Below are positions 1 to 10,100 of a stretch of DNA of 64,000 bases, one piece after another. The position numbers and the translations under genes are program-made. The notes beneath the pieces are model-generated. The model saw only the letters and a program-made list of their open reading frames with translations, made no database searches and was not told the DNA's origin. The stretch is from Sorghum bicolor (Eukaryota > Streptophyta > Magnoliopsida > Poales > Poaceae): contig NC_012878.2 of NCBI RefSeq assembly GCF_000003195.3, forward strand, positions 41,476,819-41,540,818, written 5' to 3'. Numbering within the stretch: the first letter of the stretch is position 1; each line of letters starts with the position of its first letter.

Positions 1-267
1 TATTAGCATAAATATCTAGCCTTTATTATGTTGAGTCCTTCGTAAATGTTACTCCCTATATATTTTCGTTTTTATAAAGCAGAAAAGAAATATTTATTTT
101 ATTTTTATGCCACCACAGTGGATGTACTTATGGGTTTCATGCCACTCGTATACTCACATGGGGCTTACTGTTTTAACATTTTTATTTTCTTTTTAGGATA
201 GTATGATTATAACTAATTAAGTAAACTATTTTAAAAATAATTGAAAGGGAAAGGATAACTACCAAGT
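1..267 (-). other. Non-coding tail of Athila-A
   Basis: This AT-rich stretch follows the last stop (268-270) of the gag-protease frame. Neither strand shows a coding frame with retrotransposon motifs, and no RT begins here. I cannot tell a 3' untranslated region from the edge of a further nested insertion. Confidence 0.45.
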
Positions 268-960
268 TTACCTCTTGGCAAGGCGTTCGGTGTTTTTAAG
301 TCCTCCGAACGGGACTCTCTGTTTTCTTCAATTGTCCCGGGATTCGTTGGGTGGCGGAGTCGGTACTTCCGGCAGCGCCTCCTCTTCATGTATAGTTATC
401 TTCTCTCTCCACACCTGACTCGGTGCTATGGTCTCCTCAGGATAGTTCTATTTAAACTGTATGTCTTCTGACCTTACAACTTCTCCTTCATAGTCTGCCC
501 ATCCGTCCCTGATGATTTCCCTCCTCTGGTTGCGGTTGCGTCGCTTTCTGACCTACTTAGATTCTTCAACGATATAGTTAGGGTCAGTAAAATAGCGGCA
601 TACCTTCTGTGAGGGGAAGTGCATCTGGACTTCTCCAGTTCCAATGTAGATGATTGCTTTAACGGTGCTGAGGAACGGTCTTCCAAAGATGATGGGTGGA
701 TCATATTCGTCTTCTCCTATGTCAATAACCTGAAAGTCTGTGTAGACAAAATGATCATCTATTTTGACTGGGACATCAGTTACTATTCCTTTAACTTCTC
801 GAAACGTCTGATCTGCCATCTGGAGCTAAATGTATGTTGGTTTTAGGGGCATGGTTCCGAACAAGAGCCGATAGGTGACTGCGGCCATTATGTTGACGCC
901 CGATCTGGTGTCACAAGTTGTCTTGTAGAAGTTATATCCATTTATGGAGCAATAGATGCT
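268..960 (-). pseudogene. Second retropepsin-like domain and basic tail of Athila-A
   Basis: The active-site-like CDTRSGVNIM starts near 915, where family members have CDTGSGVNIM, so the catalytic Gly appears as Arg. After the flap region a TAG at about 826-828 breaks the frame, which continues at 819 (MADQTFREVKG) to the C-terminal hydrophobic motif IIFGRPFLSTV. The frame goes on past another TAG near 553 into a basic segment (VRKRRNRNQRRE), an acidic and proline-rich tail, and ends at 268-270. Retropepsins mature the Gag polyprotein. This copy is unlikely to be active given the stops and the altered active site. It is unusual in following another protease domain directly. Confidence 0.65.
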
Positions 961-1109
961 TGGCATTCCTGGGTCATCCTTCTTGGTCAGAAACAGTGAC
1001 TTAAGTTGATGATCTTGACCTCCTTGAACTGCAGTGACCATCTTAGTTGACTCGGTCCACACTTGCTTGTTCCTATTCCTCCTGTTGGTCCTTTTCCTTG
1101 ATTCATGTC

Positions 1110-1470
1110 TGGATTGATCTGGGATTCGTGTAGTCTTGTTCTTGAAGGAAAACGTCTCCTTTCTCCCTTTGATGTTGAAACTGATCTTGGCAGCACTAGC
1201 ATAGATGACAGCTCCCGAGGTGTTTAAGAATGGCCTCCCTAAGATGATGGGTGCCCTCTCATCATTACCAGTCTCTATCACCACGAAGTCTACTAGGGCA
1301 TATAAGGTACCAACTCGGACACAAAGGTTCTTCAATATTCCCTTTGGAAAACTTAACGCCTGATCTGCAAACTGCAAACACATGGTTGTTTCTAATAAAG
1401 GATATGTAAAGAATTTTTCATAGAGTACCCTGGGTATAATGTTGACGCTGAGCCAAAGTCGCAGAGTGCT
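1110..1470 (-). pseudogene. First retropepsin-like domain of Athila-A
   Basis: The domain begins at the end of the gag frame with ALCDFGSAS (Athila-type proteases usually have CD-[LT]-G-[AS]-S). A one-base shift near 1440 moves the reading to the next frame, which carries FPKGILKNLCVRV and the C-terminal motif IILGRPFLNTSGA typical of retropepsins. A positively charged linker of about 70 residues joins it to the second protease domain. The frameshift shows it is now a pseudogene. Confidence 0.65.
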
Positions 1471-2809
1471 TCTAGGACGTCCACCATGCCGATGGAGATC
1501 GGGATGACTGGGCGTCCTGGATTGCCTCTCTTGACCGACAGAAGGTCAGTAGTAACTTCAGTGACGGGGTTACTCCAATTATTACCTGCATCAAACATGT
1601 CTACAAGATTTGCAGATTCTAATCCTTCAGGTTGTGATGGTATACCGGGGTTAGTATCAGGAACAGCAGCAGCTATTTGATTTAACTGAGATTCAATCAT
1701 TTTATTAAAGCTAATTTGATTCTTGATGGCAGTAGAGAAATTATCCATTCTATTATTTATATTTTCTAGCATTTTAGCATTAGATGCCAATTTCTTAGAA
1801 AGGTTATCCATTAGCTTTCCTTGATTAGACACTAACTCTCTCAGAGGTGGAAAATTATTATTATTGTTGTAAGGATTGTTACCTTGATAATTAACTGAGT
1901 AGTTAGGCCTCTGTTGATTCCAACCTTGATTTTGTTGAGGACGGTTGTAGTAGTAGTTGTTGTTGTTGATGATGTAGTTCACATCCTCAAGCATCTCAGG
2001 GCAGTGATTGCCTAAGTGTCCAGTATCTCCACACTCCTCACAAGTCATGTGAGAGTCGTAGATGTGCATAACTTCTTTCTTGTCTCGAGCTCTATCATCG
2101 AGTTTCTTCATGAGCAGGTCTAGCTTTGCAGACAGCATGTCTACCTCCTTGAGCTGATGCATACCTCCACCTTTCTTGCGTGTCTGGGTCCTCTCTTTAT
2201 TCCAGCTTTGGTTGGACGCCATCTTCTCCACAAGAGCTGTGGCTTGTGATATGGTAAGTGATAAGAATGCTCCTCCAGCTGCAGCATCCATGGTCTCTCG
2301 GGCACTGTTGCCGAGCCCATGATAAAATGTCTGCATCAGTAGCCAACTCTCCATTCCATGATGGGGACATTCTAGGATGTAGTCTTGGAAGCTCTCCCAT
2401 ACTTCTGGAATAGATTCATCATGTTGTTGTTGAAAACTTGTAATCTTCCCATGGAGAGCATTGGTCTTGCCCATGGGAAAGAACTTAGCCAGGAAGTTTG
2501 TTGAGCAGAGTGCCCACGTAGTATTCTTCTCCTTTATAGCGTAAAACCACTGCTTCACTATTCCTAACAGTGAGAATGGGAAGAGGCGAAGTAGTATAGC
2601 ATCTCTAGGGACTCCTGATATGGTGAATGTGTTGCAAATCTCTAGGAAGTGTTGGAGATTAGCACTAGCATCTTCATGTGTCTTCCCACAAAACTGGTTG
2701 GATTGCACCATGTTGATAAGTCCAGGCTTGAGCTCAAAGTTGCCTTCAATCTTTGCAGAAGGTCCAGTGCGGATGTTGTCCGTAGTGGGAGCTGAGAACT
2801 CACGGATCA
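1392..2809 (-). pseudogene. gag: Athila-like gag, N-terminus missing
   Basis: About 470 codons encode a retrotransposon Gag. The capsid-like region is in the first 200 residues (FLEICNTFTISGVPRDAI, LFPFSLLGIVKQWF), followed by a CCHC zinc knuckle (CEECGDTGHLGNHCP, near residue 260), an Asn/Tyr/Gln-rich stretch, and a coiled segment leading into the protease. Gag forms the cytoplasmic particle that packages element RNA. The frame opens exactly where LTR sequence ends (2809/2810) with no ATG at the break, so the true N-terminus, leader and primer-binding site are gone. The first ATG is about 33 codons in. Confidence 0.85.
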
Positions 2810-2821
2810 ATTTTCTAGATT

Positions 2822-2881
2822 ACAACTAGAACTAACTAGAACTAGAACTAGAGGAACTAGAACTAGATGAACTAGAGGGAT
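2822..2881 (-). repeat. Simple repeat (CTAGTT)n in the Athila LTR
   Basis: A short degenerate array of CTAGTT/CTAGTTC units (seen as AACTAG on the plus strand). The Athila-B LTR has a longer version at about 53417-53517, so the array length varies between copies. Confidence 0.85.
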
Positions 2882-2962
2882 CCTCTCTACTTGGATGAAG
2901 AATTGAAACCCTAGCTTTGATTCTGTAGAAGAGGTATGTTCTCTAGGGGCCAGGAGGTTTGC

Positions 2963-2969
2963 TTATATA
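2963..2969 (-). promoter_or_regulatory. TATA box of the Athila-A LTR
   Basis: TATATAA on the minus strand, in the same LTR context as 53324-53330 in Athila-B. It is the likely core promoter for the LTR transcript and still lies upstream of the truncated gag. Confidence 0.6.
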
Positions 2970-3391
2970 GTCCCCTCAAGTGAATCTGGGCCGTCGGATC
3001 AAACCGACATTAATGGCATGGTTTTCCTTGATCCTTTAGGTCGGTGGAGCACGATCCGCGAAGTTGAAGCTGATTGGTTCCTGTAGCTGGGCGGGCGCCC
3101 AAGGGGGGAGGGCGGGCGCCCTGCCCCCGGCCCCGATCGGCCTCCCGTTCGTTCCCGTGGCTTCTGGAGTCTTCTAGATGATAGAAAATTGGCGCACACG
3201 TTACTATCTCTATGTAAACCCGACGTGTGGGCCTTTCCTCCATATTTCCTGATAACCCCCTGCAGAAATAGACAAACACCAAAACTCATGGAATTCTGTC
3301 AGATAAAACCCTAAGTCTGGGTATTGGTTGCATATAAGTCCTTTTTCATGATTAGTTGACGGTTAAAAGTGAGCATTAAGGACCGTCAACA

Positions 3392-3519
3392 CAAGTTAAA
3401 TCACACTTTTGCATAAAATGACATGACCCAAGGTAAATGATGATCATGATATGCTTATGAAGATGATGATGCTCATGTTATGCATGTGAATGATGCAACC
3501 ATAACACTGGGGTGTTACA
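3392..3519 (-). repeat. Tekay-A 3' LTR, first 128 bp
   Basis: On the minus strand the LTR starts TGTAACACCCCAG at 3519, immediately after a polypurine tract and downstream of the chromodomain. It runs only to 3392, where Athila-A is inserted. The rest of the LTR must lie beyond the left window edge. Confidence 0.75.
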
Positions 3520-3551
3520 GCCCTCCCCCCTTACAAAAATCTCGTCCCGAG
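3520..3551 (-). promoter_or_regulatory. Polypurine tract of Tekay-A with conserved GGGACGAGATT upstream
   Basis: On the minus strand GGGACGAGATT is followed by TTTGTAAGGGGGGAGGGC and then the LTR start. The purine run is the expected primer for plus-strand DNA synthesis. The same GGACGAGATT motif precedes the 3' LTR in Tekay-B and in the 5-kb-LTR element. Confidence 0.75.
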
Positions 3552-3561
3552 ATTTGAAAGC

Positions 3562-4470
3562 TTAATGATTTTCAAAGAAAGTTTTATAAACTTCTTTTAA
3601 ATAGTCCTCTGTTTCCCAAGTGGCGTCTTCCTCCCTGTGGTTACTCCACAACACCTTGTCGAACTTAACCACACGATTATGAGTCACCCGCTCCTTGTGG
3701 TCAACAACCGCTACAGGTTTGTCCTCATACACCAAGTCGGATTTCAACTTGATATCTCGAACTTCCACTCGTTCTTTCGGAACACGAAGGCATTTCTTCA
3801 ACTGTGATACGTGAAAGACAGGAATGATAGCTCGAAGCTCAACCGGTAGTTGAACCTTATAAGCTATGTTCCCTTTTCTCTCGAGAATCCGATAAGGCCC
3901 CAGATAACGAGGTGCAAGCTTTCGCTTGACTCCGAACCTTTGCACGCCTTTCATCGGAGACACCTTGAGATACACATGGTCACCGACTGCAAACTCAATC
4001 GGCTTCCTTCTCTTATCAGCATAACTTTTCTGATGAGCTTGAGCAGCTTCCAGATGTTGCTAGATGGTACGAACTTGCTGCTCTTCGTTCACGAAATCGA
4101 TGCCATAATACCTTCATTCCCCGGGCTCCACCCAATTCAACGGGGTTCGACACTTTCGACCATACAGAGCTTCAAACGGAGCCATCTTGATGCTCTCTTG
4201 GTAATTGTTGTTATAAGAGAACTAAGCTAATGGTAACCACTTTACCCAAGAACCTTTTGAAGAGAGAGCACATGCCCTCAACATGTCCTCTAGGATTTGG
4301 TTAACACGTTCAGTTTGGCCGGCCGTTTGAGGATGATACGCAGAGCTACGAACCAAGTGAGTGCCAATTTGCTCATGAAGACACTCCCAAAAACGGGCAG
4401 TGAACTATAGTCCACGATCTGATATGATAGTCCGAGGCACACCATACTGACGGACAATGTGCTCGAAGTA
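3562..4470 (-). pseudogene. pol: Tekay-A integrase C-terminal half and chromodomain
   Basis: The last 137 codons (3975 to 3562) are open and hold the integrase C-terminal barrel (LAPRYLGPYRIL, FHVSQLKKCL) followed by a chromodomain (VVKFDKVLW, EEDATWE). In this lineage the chromodomain targets integration to modified chromatin. Upstream, 3976-4470 carries recognisable integrase catalytic-core sequence in scattered frames. There is a small internal deletion plus frameshift near 4470, and a stop where the core should continue past SDRGL. The protein cannot be made from this copy. Confidence 0.8.
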
Positions 4471-5433
4471 CAACTCTGCGAACTGGAATAAAACGAGCAA
4501 CCTTGGTCAAACGATCTACAATCACCCAGATAGAGTCATAACCCTTAACAGAAGATGGGAGTCCAGAGATAAAATCCATACTAACTTCTTCCCATTTCCA
4601 ACTAGGAATTGACAAGGGTTGAAGCAAGCCTGCTTTCATGTGAACTGCCTTCACACGACAACAGTTATAACAACGAGCAATAAAAGCAGCAATCTCCTTT
4701 TTCATCTTTGTCCACCAAAATAGAGGATTCAGATCCTGGTACATCTTGCTACTACTAGGATGGATAGACAACTTGGATGAATGAGCTTCAGATAGGATCT
4801 GATTTCTGAGCTCACGGTCTTTTGGGACCACAAGCCGATCTTTGAACCACAGAATTCCGTTCTCATTGACCCGGAAATGCTTGGTTTCTTCTTCTTTTAT
4901 TTTCCTCTTTATATGGTGGATGCCTACATCCATTTGCTGCAATTCGATGACTCGATTGCGAAGAGAACTCTCCAGAGCAATCTGGTGGAGCACCAGCGGG
5001 TGCATAAGACGTGACAACGATGGATCTTCCATTTGAACTGAATGACAATGCGCTTTCTGACTCAAGGCATCCGCAACCACGTTTGCCTTGCTCGGATGGT
5101 AGTGCACTTGAAGATTATAATCTTTAATCAACTCAAGCCACCTTCGCTGTTGCATGTTCAATTCAGGTTGAGTGAAGATGTACTTGAGACTCTTATGATC
5201 GGTGTAGATATTGCACAGATTACACAACGAATAGTGCCTCCAGATCTTCAAAGCATGAACAACCGCAGCCAATTCTAAGTCATGAGTAGGGTAATTGACC
5301 TCATGTTTTTGAAGTTGGCATGAGGCATAAGTGATAACACGACCTTCTTGCATCAACACACAGCCCAGACTGATACTAGACGCGTCACAAAAGACATCGA
5401 AAGGCTTCTCGAAATCGGGTTGAGCTAGGACAG
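4471..5433 (-). pseudogene. pol: Tekay-A RNase H and integrase N-terminal half
   Basis: From 5433 leftward the open frame shows RNase H ([40 protein letters not shown]), then the integrase zinc-binding region ([11 protein letters not shown] followed by CYNCCRVK), then the start of the integrase core ([24 protein letters not shown]). The element was cut at 5433/5434 by Tat-1, and the adjoining RT part is at 17465-17721. Any open frame extending right of 5433 is chance reading through the Tat-1 LTR. Confidence 0.85.
5429..5433. repeat. Target-site duplication GACAG, left copy (Tat-1)
   Basis: GACAG here equals GACAG at 17460-17464, directly flanking the TG...CA ends of Tat-1. With Tat-1 and one copy removed, the Tekay-A RNase H reading joins across the site. 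This proves a single insertion event. Confidence 0.95.
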
Positions 5434-5893
5434 TGTCGACGAAAGCTAGTCGGCAGTCTACCTTGGGGTATACCCACGGTAGTAGTTTATCGGTAAACGG
5501 TGCGCAAACTACGAACTCGATGGTGACGCAAGACACGGACAAGCTTTTTATCCAGGTTCGGCCGCCGAGTTGGCGTAATACCTACGTCCTGCGTCTGGTT
5601 GTATTGATTTGTGCTGAGAGAATATGATGTCCTAGGGGGGTCCCTTGCCCCTCCTTATATAGTTTGGAGGGCAGGGTTACAGATCTGGAAACTAATCCTA
5701 GTCGGTTACAATTGCCATAGTTAATTTGATATCAATTCCTATTCTAACCGACTAGAATCCTGCTTGATCTCCACGTCTTGTTTCCTTGCGCGAAACTCCG
5801 AGCTGTCGGATCAAGCCTTGAACTCGTCTCGTAGTGAGCCAAGCTTCCTGGCTGAAGTCTAGCCGTAAGGGTATAGGGGTTTATACCCCCACA
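5434..5893 (-). repeat. Tat-1 3' LTR, 460 bp
   Basis: Begins TGTCGACG and ends CCCCCACA on the plus strand. It matches 17000-17459 at a constant offset of 11,566 with two differences (5527/17093 and 5559/17125, both C here and T there). A TATA-like TATATAAG lies at 5654-5661 on the minus strand. Confidence 0.95.
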
Positions 5894-5910
5894 GCTAGTC
5901 CCCGAGCACC
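5894..5910 (-). promoter_or_regulatory. Polypurine tract of Tat-1
   Basis: On the minus strand GGTGCTCGGGGACTAGC directly abuts the 3' LTR start TGTGGGGG. The core GCTCGGGGACT is repeated at least seven more times in the 900 bp upstream in element sense. Confidence 0.65.
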
Positions 5911-6460
5911 ATGTATTGTGATGCAACACGCCGTCTTGAGCTTCTTCGATCAGCGAGGCTTGGCGTCTTCAATAAGTGGGGAGATCGCCCAAGCAGTTGC
6001 AACAGTTCCTTGACCAACTCGAAAGACAGTTGATCAACATTGACATCGAAGAGGCAGGTTGTTCGAAGAATGCATGGTGCTCTTAAAAAATTTCTTTCCT
6101 GGTGAAGTGTGCCCACTTTACCTTTTTGAAAGGTAAAACCATCAAAAAAGCAAACAAATTCACCGCTAGGTGAAGTGTGCCCACTTAGTCCCCGAGCCTG
6201 GTAGTAGGTGACGTAGGCACGTGGTGCCAGGGTCAAAAGAAAATTCCCCAAAGTAGTTTTGAGACTGAGATGCATCGCTAGATGCATCGTACCGATGTAG
6301 TCCCCGAGCTTGCTGGAAGGCGAATTATGAGCCTTGTAGCAAGGTCTAAAGTGAATTTACCAGTCCCCGAGCATGTCATGCTCGCCTGCAATTGAAAAGA
6401 CCAATCGACCAGTCCCCAAGCACTTAGTGTGCTTCTTGGAATTATATGTTGCTATACTGT
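5911..6460 (-). other. Tat-1 3' region with scattered polypurine-tract copies
   Basis: No coding frame. Exact copies of AGTCCCCGAGC (plus strand) lie at 6187-6197, 6299-6309 and 6362-6372, with a one-mismatch copy at 6411-6421. They are irregularly spaced here and become a regular 70-bp array from 6461 on. A short repeated phrase GGTGAAGTGTGCCCACTT also occurs at 6100-6117 and 6171-6188. Confidence 0.7.
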
Positions 6461-6795
6461 ACGACCAGTCCCCGAGCGTGGAGTGCTCAGTGGTCGATGC
6501 ATGCTTTAAAGCTTTGAGCTGATAGACTGAGCGACCAGTCCCCGAGCGTCGAGTGCTCGGTGGTCGGTGCAGTCCTTGAAGTTCCGAGCTGATAGACTGG
6601 GCGACCAGTCCCCGAGCGTCGAGTGCTCGGTGGTCGGTGCAGTCCTTGAAGTTCCGAGCTGATAGACTGGGCGACCAGTCCCCGAGCGTCGAGTGCTCGG
6701 TGGTCGGTGCAGTCCCCGGAGTTCCGAGCTGTTAGACTGGGCGACCAGTCCTCGAGCGTCGAGTGCTCGGTGGTCGGTGCAGTCCCCGGATTGTT
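6461..6795. repeat. Tandem array of 70-bp hairpin repeats in Tat-1
   Basis: Units start at 6461, 6531, 6601, 6671 and 6741 (last one partial), so the period is exactly 70 bp. The middle units are almost identical. Each holds the inverted arms CGACCA + CCGAGC and GCTCGG + TGGTCG around a 7-base loop, with a 4-base bulge GTCC in one arm (6602-6636 in the third unit). The arm contains the PPT-like core. The array is 280-615 bp upstream of the antisense-gene TATA box. Tandem repeats in the 3' region of Tat elements are known to seed satellite DNA; the hairpin design is my observation. Confidence 0.92.
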
Positions 6796-7075
6796 GACTC
6801 ACTGGCGTATGTGTCTTCTTACTTTTGAAAAGATCTTTCCAGTTAAAGTTGACGTGACAAGGTCTCCTGACGATATGTCAGACGGATGCATGAAAAGTTG
6901 CACCTGGCAGCTGTACAACCGCTCTTTGCATGGTTTGAGAAAAGGAAACCATTAATTGGTACGAAAACTCCGCCGCATTAATTGTCTATAATCATTGTAA
7001 ACCGAAACGCCGCGTCCGCCGCACGGCCTGCCCACTTCCCGAGAATACAGGAAGTGGGAGAGGTGGAGTCGCGGG

Positions 7076-7082
7076 TTTATAA
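7076..7082 (+). promoter_or_regulatory. TATA box of the Tat-1 antisense gene
   Basis: TTTATAA in an otherwise GC-rich leader, about 115 bp before the ATG at 7196, leaving room for an 80-90 base leader. Tat-2 has TATAAATA in the same relative place (42225-42232). I infer an internal promoter independent of the LTR. Confidence 0.55.
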
Positions 7083-7195
7083 GGGCCTAATAGGTCCGCC
7101 TGTACCGCTTCGCCTGCCATTGCCTTCAAACCTTCCGCTCTCATCTTCTCCAATCTCCTGCATCTTCCTAACTCCAGCCCACATTCGCACCTCTA

Positions 7196-10100
7196 ATGGC
7201 GAAGAGCGACTCCAGGAAGAGGGCCGAACTGATGGCCAAGGAATGGAAGAAGTCTCCCAGCACCACAAAATCTCTTGGTGACCTCGTCGATATGGGGCTT
7301 CTGCACGGCGCAGAGCTCGGTGGCTGGAGGGCACCGGAGGGGGAGAGCTACCCCGACCCTCGCGCCGGTGAGATCGTCGTTTTTGAAGATTTTGTTAAGA
7401 GAGGCTTTGGTGTTCCTGTTCATCCTTTTCTTCAAGGTCTTCTTTTGTACTATGAGATCGGGATTTGCAATCTGCACCCGAACTCAATTCTCCTTATTTC
7501 CACCTTCATCCACCTGTGCGAGGCCTATGTTGGCATAGAGCCACACTTCGATCTTTTCCGGTATCTTTTCTGCTTGAGGAAGAAGGGAGCAGTTGGAGGC
7601 TCCAAGGTTGCAGGTGGAGTATACCTCAACCTTCGTGATGGGATGAAGAATCGCTACCTGCACTGCCCATGGAACACTTCCTTGACCGAATGGTACAGGA
7701 AGTGGTTCTACATCAGGGAGGAACCGGGTAGCTCCACGTTCTGCGACGTGGGATACGTTCCCGAGAAGAGGGCGAGCCGGACCGACCGCCCGGAGTTCGA
7801 CGGTCCAGTGGCGGATCTCATGAAGCTGATCGACTGGTCGCGCCTAGACGGGCTTGGCGTGGTCGGCAACTTCATTTGCCGCCGGGTGATGCCCTGCCAG
7901 AAGAGGGTGCACTCGGCGTACGAGTATGCCGGAAGCGCAGACCCGACCAGGATGCGGTCGGAGATCTTGGAGAAAGCGGAGGTACAACAGCTGTTGAACG
8001 AGCTGTTTAACTTCGCGGATGGGGGCTTCATCCGTGGCAGTGATCGGGTGCAAGCCTTCAAGTTAGGACGACCAGCACCAAAGGTATGTAGCAGATTCTG
8101 TTTGATCATTCGTATATCGTCTGCAGTTGACTCATCTCTGTTGCTTTTGCAGGTCGGTGATGTCGACCGGTGCGCAGTGTATGTATCACTGGCACCGGGG
8201 ATGGAAAATCCTGTGGGAGAGGTCCCGCCAGAGGAGGACGCTGCTCGGTGTACTCATTACACCAGCAGTGAGGAAGACCGAGCCCGCCCCGTCCCGACCT
8301 CCGAGGAGAGGGTAGCGGGGAAAAGGCCATTTTCGGCAGATCCCTTGCCGACACCGGAGCTGCCGGCAGATCTACCGGCGGAGAGCAGCCAAGCACCGAA
8401 GCGTCGTCGGCTCGTGCGGATCGTCGACGAGGACGACGACGAGGAGGCTGCGTCGTCGTTGGTCCGACGGCCTCGGAGCCGCCCAGACACTGCGCCGGTC
8501 GCCACTGATCGAGTGGCCAGCGGCGCCGCTGCCCCGCAAGTTGTCGAGACGGGGGCACAGGTGCCGACCGGCCGGGCGAGGAGGAGGTTCACCGCGACCC
8601 ACCGTCGGTCAGACCTGTAAGTGTTCGACTTACGTATTTTGGACTCCTCTTTTTTTTTAACTTTTGTTCCTGTAGTGCGGCATCGGATGTCGACCCTGGT
8701 CAAACTGCCAGCCAGGGAACGGGCGAGCCTGCCCGCGGTTCTGGGGATGCGGCCCCCCAGACCACAGAGCAGCCAACAACTGCAGTCGCGCCTGGGAGCA
8801 CCGAGGGGCTCCCGAGCGCGGCGCCGACTACAACAAGCAGCCCGGCCAGGGCTGGAGAGGCTCCCCCAACTGACTCCTCGGAGAAGGGAAGATCTCCGAC
8901 CGCTCCTCCTGCCGGGGGGAGTGAAGTCCCCCGCCGCCCCGAGCAGGAGCCTCTTCGGCTGCGGGCTCCCCAGGTCTGGTCCAAGGGCCAGTAATGCCTG
9001 GGACCACCACCGGGGGTGACGCAGCACAGGAGGAGGAAACCCGGGCGGCCTCCGATGACGAGGTGGAAGAGATCGAGGGTCGTCCCCGTGATGGCCGCCA
9101 ACACGTGTATGTGTGGCGCCAACGCGGGGATCACTTTATCGGGCATGAGGAGCTCGCCGAGACCGAAGAGGCCGCCAGGGTGGAGCGCGCGGCCAAGCGC
9201 CTCGTCGACGAAGTCAAGGTAAGCGGCTTTTTGTGCTGCTGCGCATTCTTTTGCCTTGTCTTGCATGGTCGTTATATGCTTGCTTTGTAGGACGTAATGA
9301 AAACGGCGAAGTACCGGAAACGGTGCTTTGACCAGATAGAAGGCGTCATGGCCGAGAACAAGGCCCTTGCCGCGGAGGTAGACCGGTTGCGGGCGGAGGT
9401 CGGGGAGAAGGTGGTCGAGATGAGTGCCGAAAAGGAGCGTCGTCTCGACCTCGCTCGTCGTTTGGCCGACCAGTACCGGCTGCAAGAAGGTTAGTCACAC
9501 ACTCCGAGGAGCTTCGCGTACTTGTATAGTTTGCTTTGCTGACCAGTTTAGGATTCACGCAGACTTGGAGGAGGAGGTGGCGAGCCTCCGACAAGAGAAG
9601 GAGCAGCTCAGCCAACAGCTCGCCGGTGCGCAGGAGTCCGGGCGGCGAGCAGAAGAGGAATTGGGTCGAAAAGACCGGGAGTTAGCTGGTAATGGGTGTC
9701 GCCTTGTTGGTTGCTGCCTGCCCCTTTGTTTGTTTAGTATGCCGAAAATAACGCTTCGTTTCGTTTGCAGTGCTCAAGGTGAACACCAAAAAGCACCTGG
9801 ATGACCTGATCAAGGACCGGGACTCCTGGAAGGTCAACTGTTGCAGGATCTGGAAAGGAGTGTCCCCGGTCCTAGACCTGATCAGTCCCGAGCTCCCGGA
9901 GAGCCAGCCCCGCGCGCCGCAGTTGACCCCGGTCGAGAAGGCGCAACGGGCGTGGGACTGGCTCCAGCAGTTTGTGAAGGACGCCGGGGAGTTTGCCGGC
10001 GCGCACGTCCTCAGCATGGTGCGCGCCCACTACCCCCTGGTCGACTTGAGCAGGCTGGAGAAGGGGTACCCGAAGGAAGTCGGCCCACAGGAAGCGGACG

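Larger units (their letters stand above)
1..3391 (-). mobile_element. Athila-A: partial Athila-like gypsy element, 5' LTR fragment plus gag and two proteases
   Basis: The element reads on the minus strand and starts at 3391 with TGTTGACGGTCC, the same LTR start as the Athila-B 3' LTR at 52902. Reading leftward come 582 bp of LTR, gag, a first protease-like domain, a second protease-like domain, a basic tail, and then AT-rich non-coding DNA to the window edge. No reverse transcriptase is visible. The 3' end lies outside the window. It interrupts the 3' LTR of Tekay-A, so CAAGT at 3392-3396 is the expected 5-bp target copy, but its partner is outside the window. The Athila-like assignment rests on LTR similarity to Athila-B and on gag and protease style. 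Confidence 0.8.
2810..3391 (-). repeat. Athila-A 5' LTR fragment, 582 bp
   Basis: Read on the minus strand this matches the first part of the Athila-B 3' LTR (52902-53531), including the GC-rich GGGCGCCCG segment, the TATA box and the CTAGTT repeat. Homology stops at ATCTAGAAAAT (2820-2810), where Athila-B continues for another 651 bp. The missing part would hold the LTR end and the primer-binding site. Confidence 0.85.

Noticed and set aside
6461..6795. CRISPR-like array
   Set aside because: Units are contiguous 70-bp tandem copies with no variable spacers, in a plant retrotransposon.
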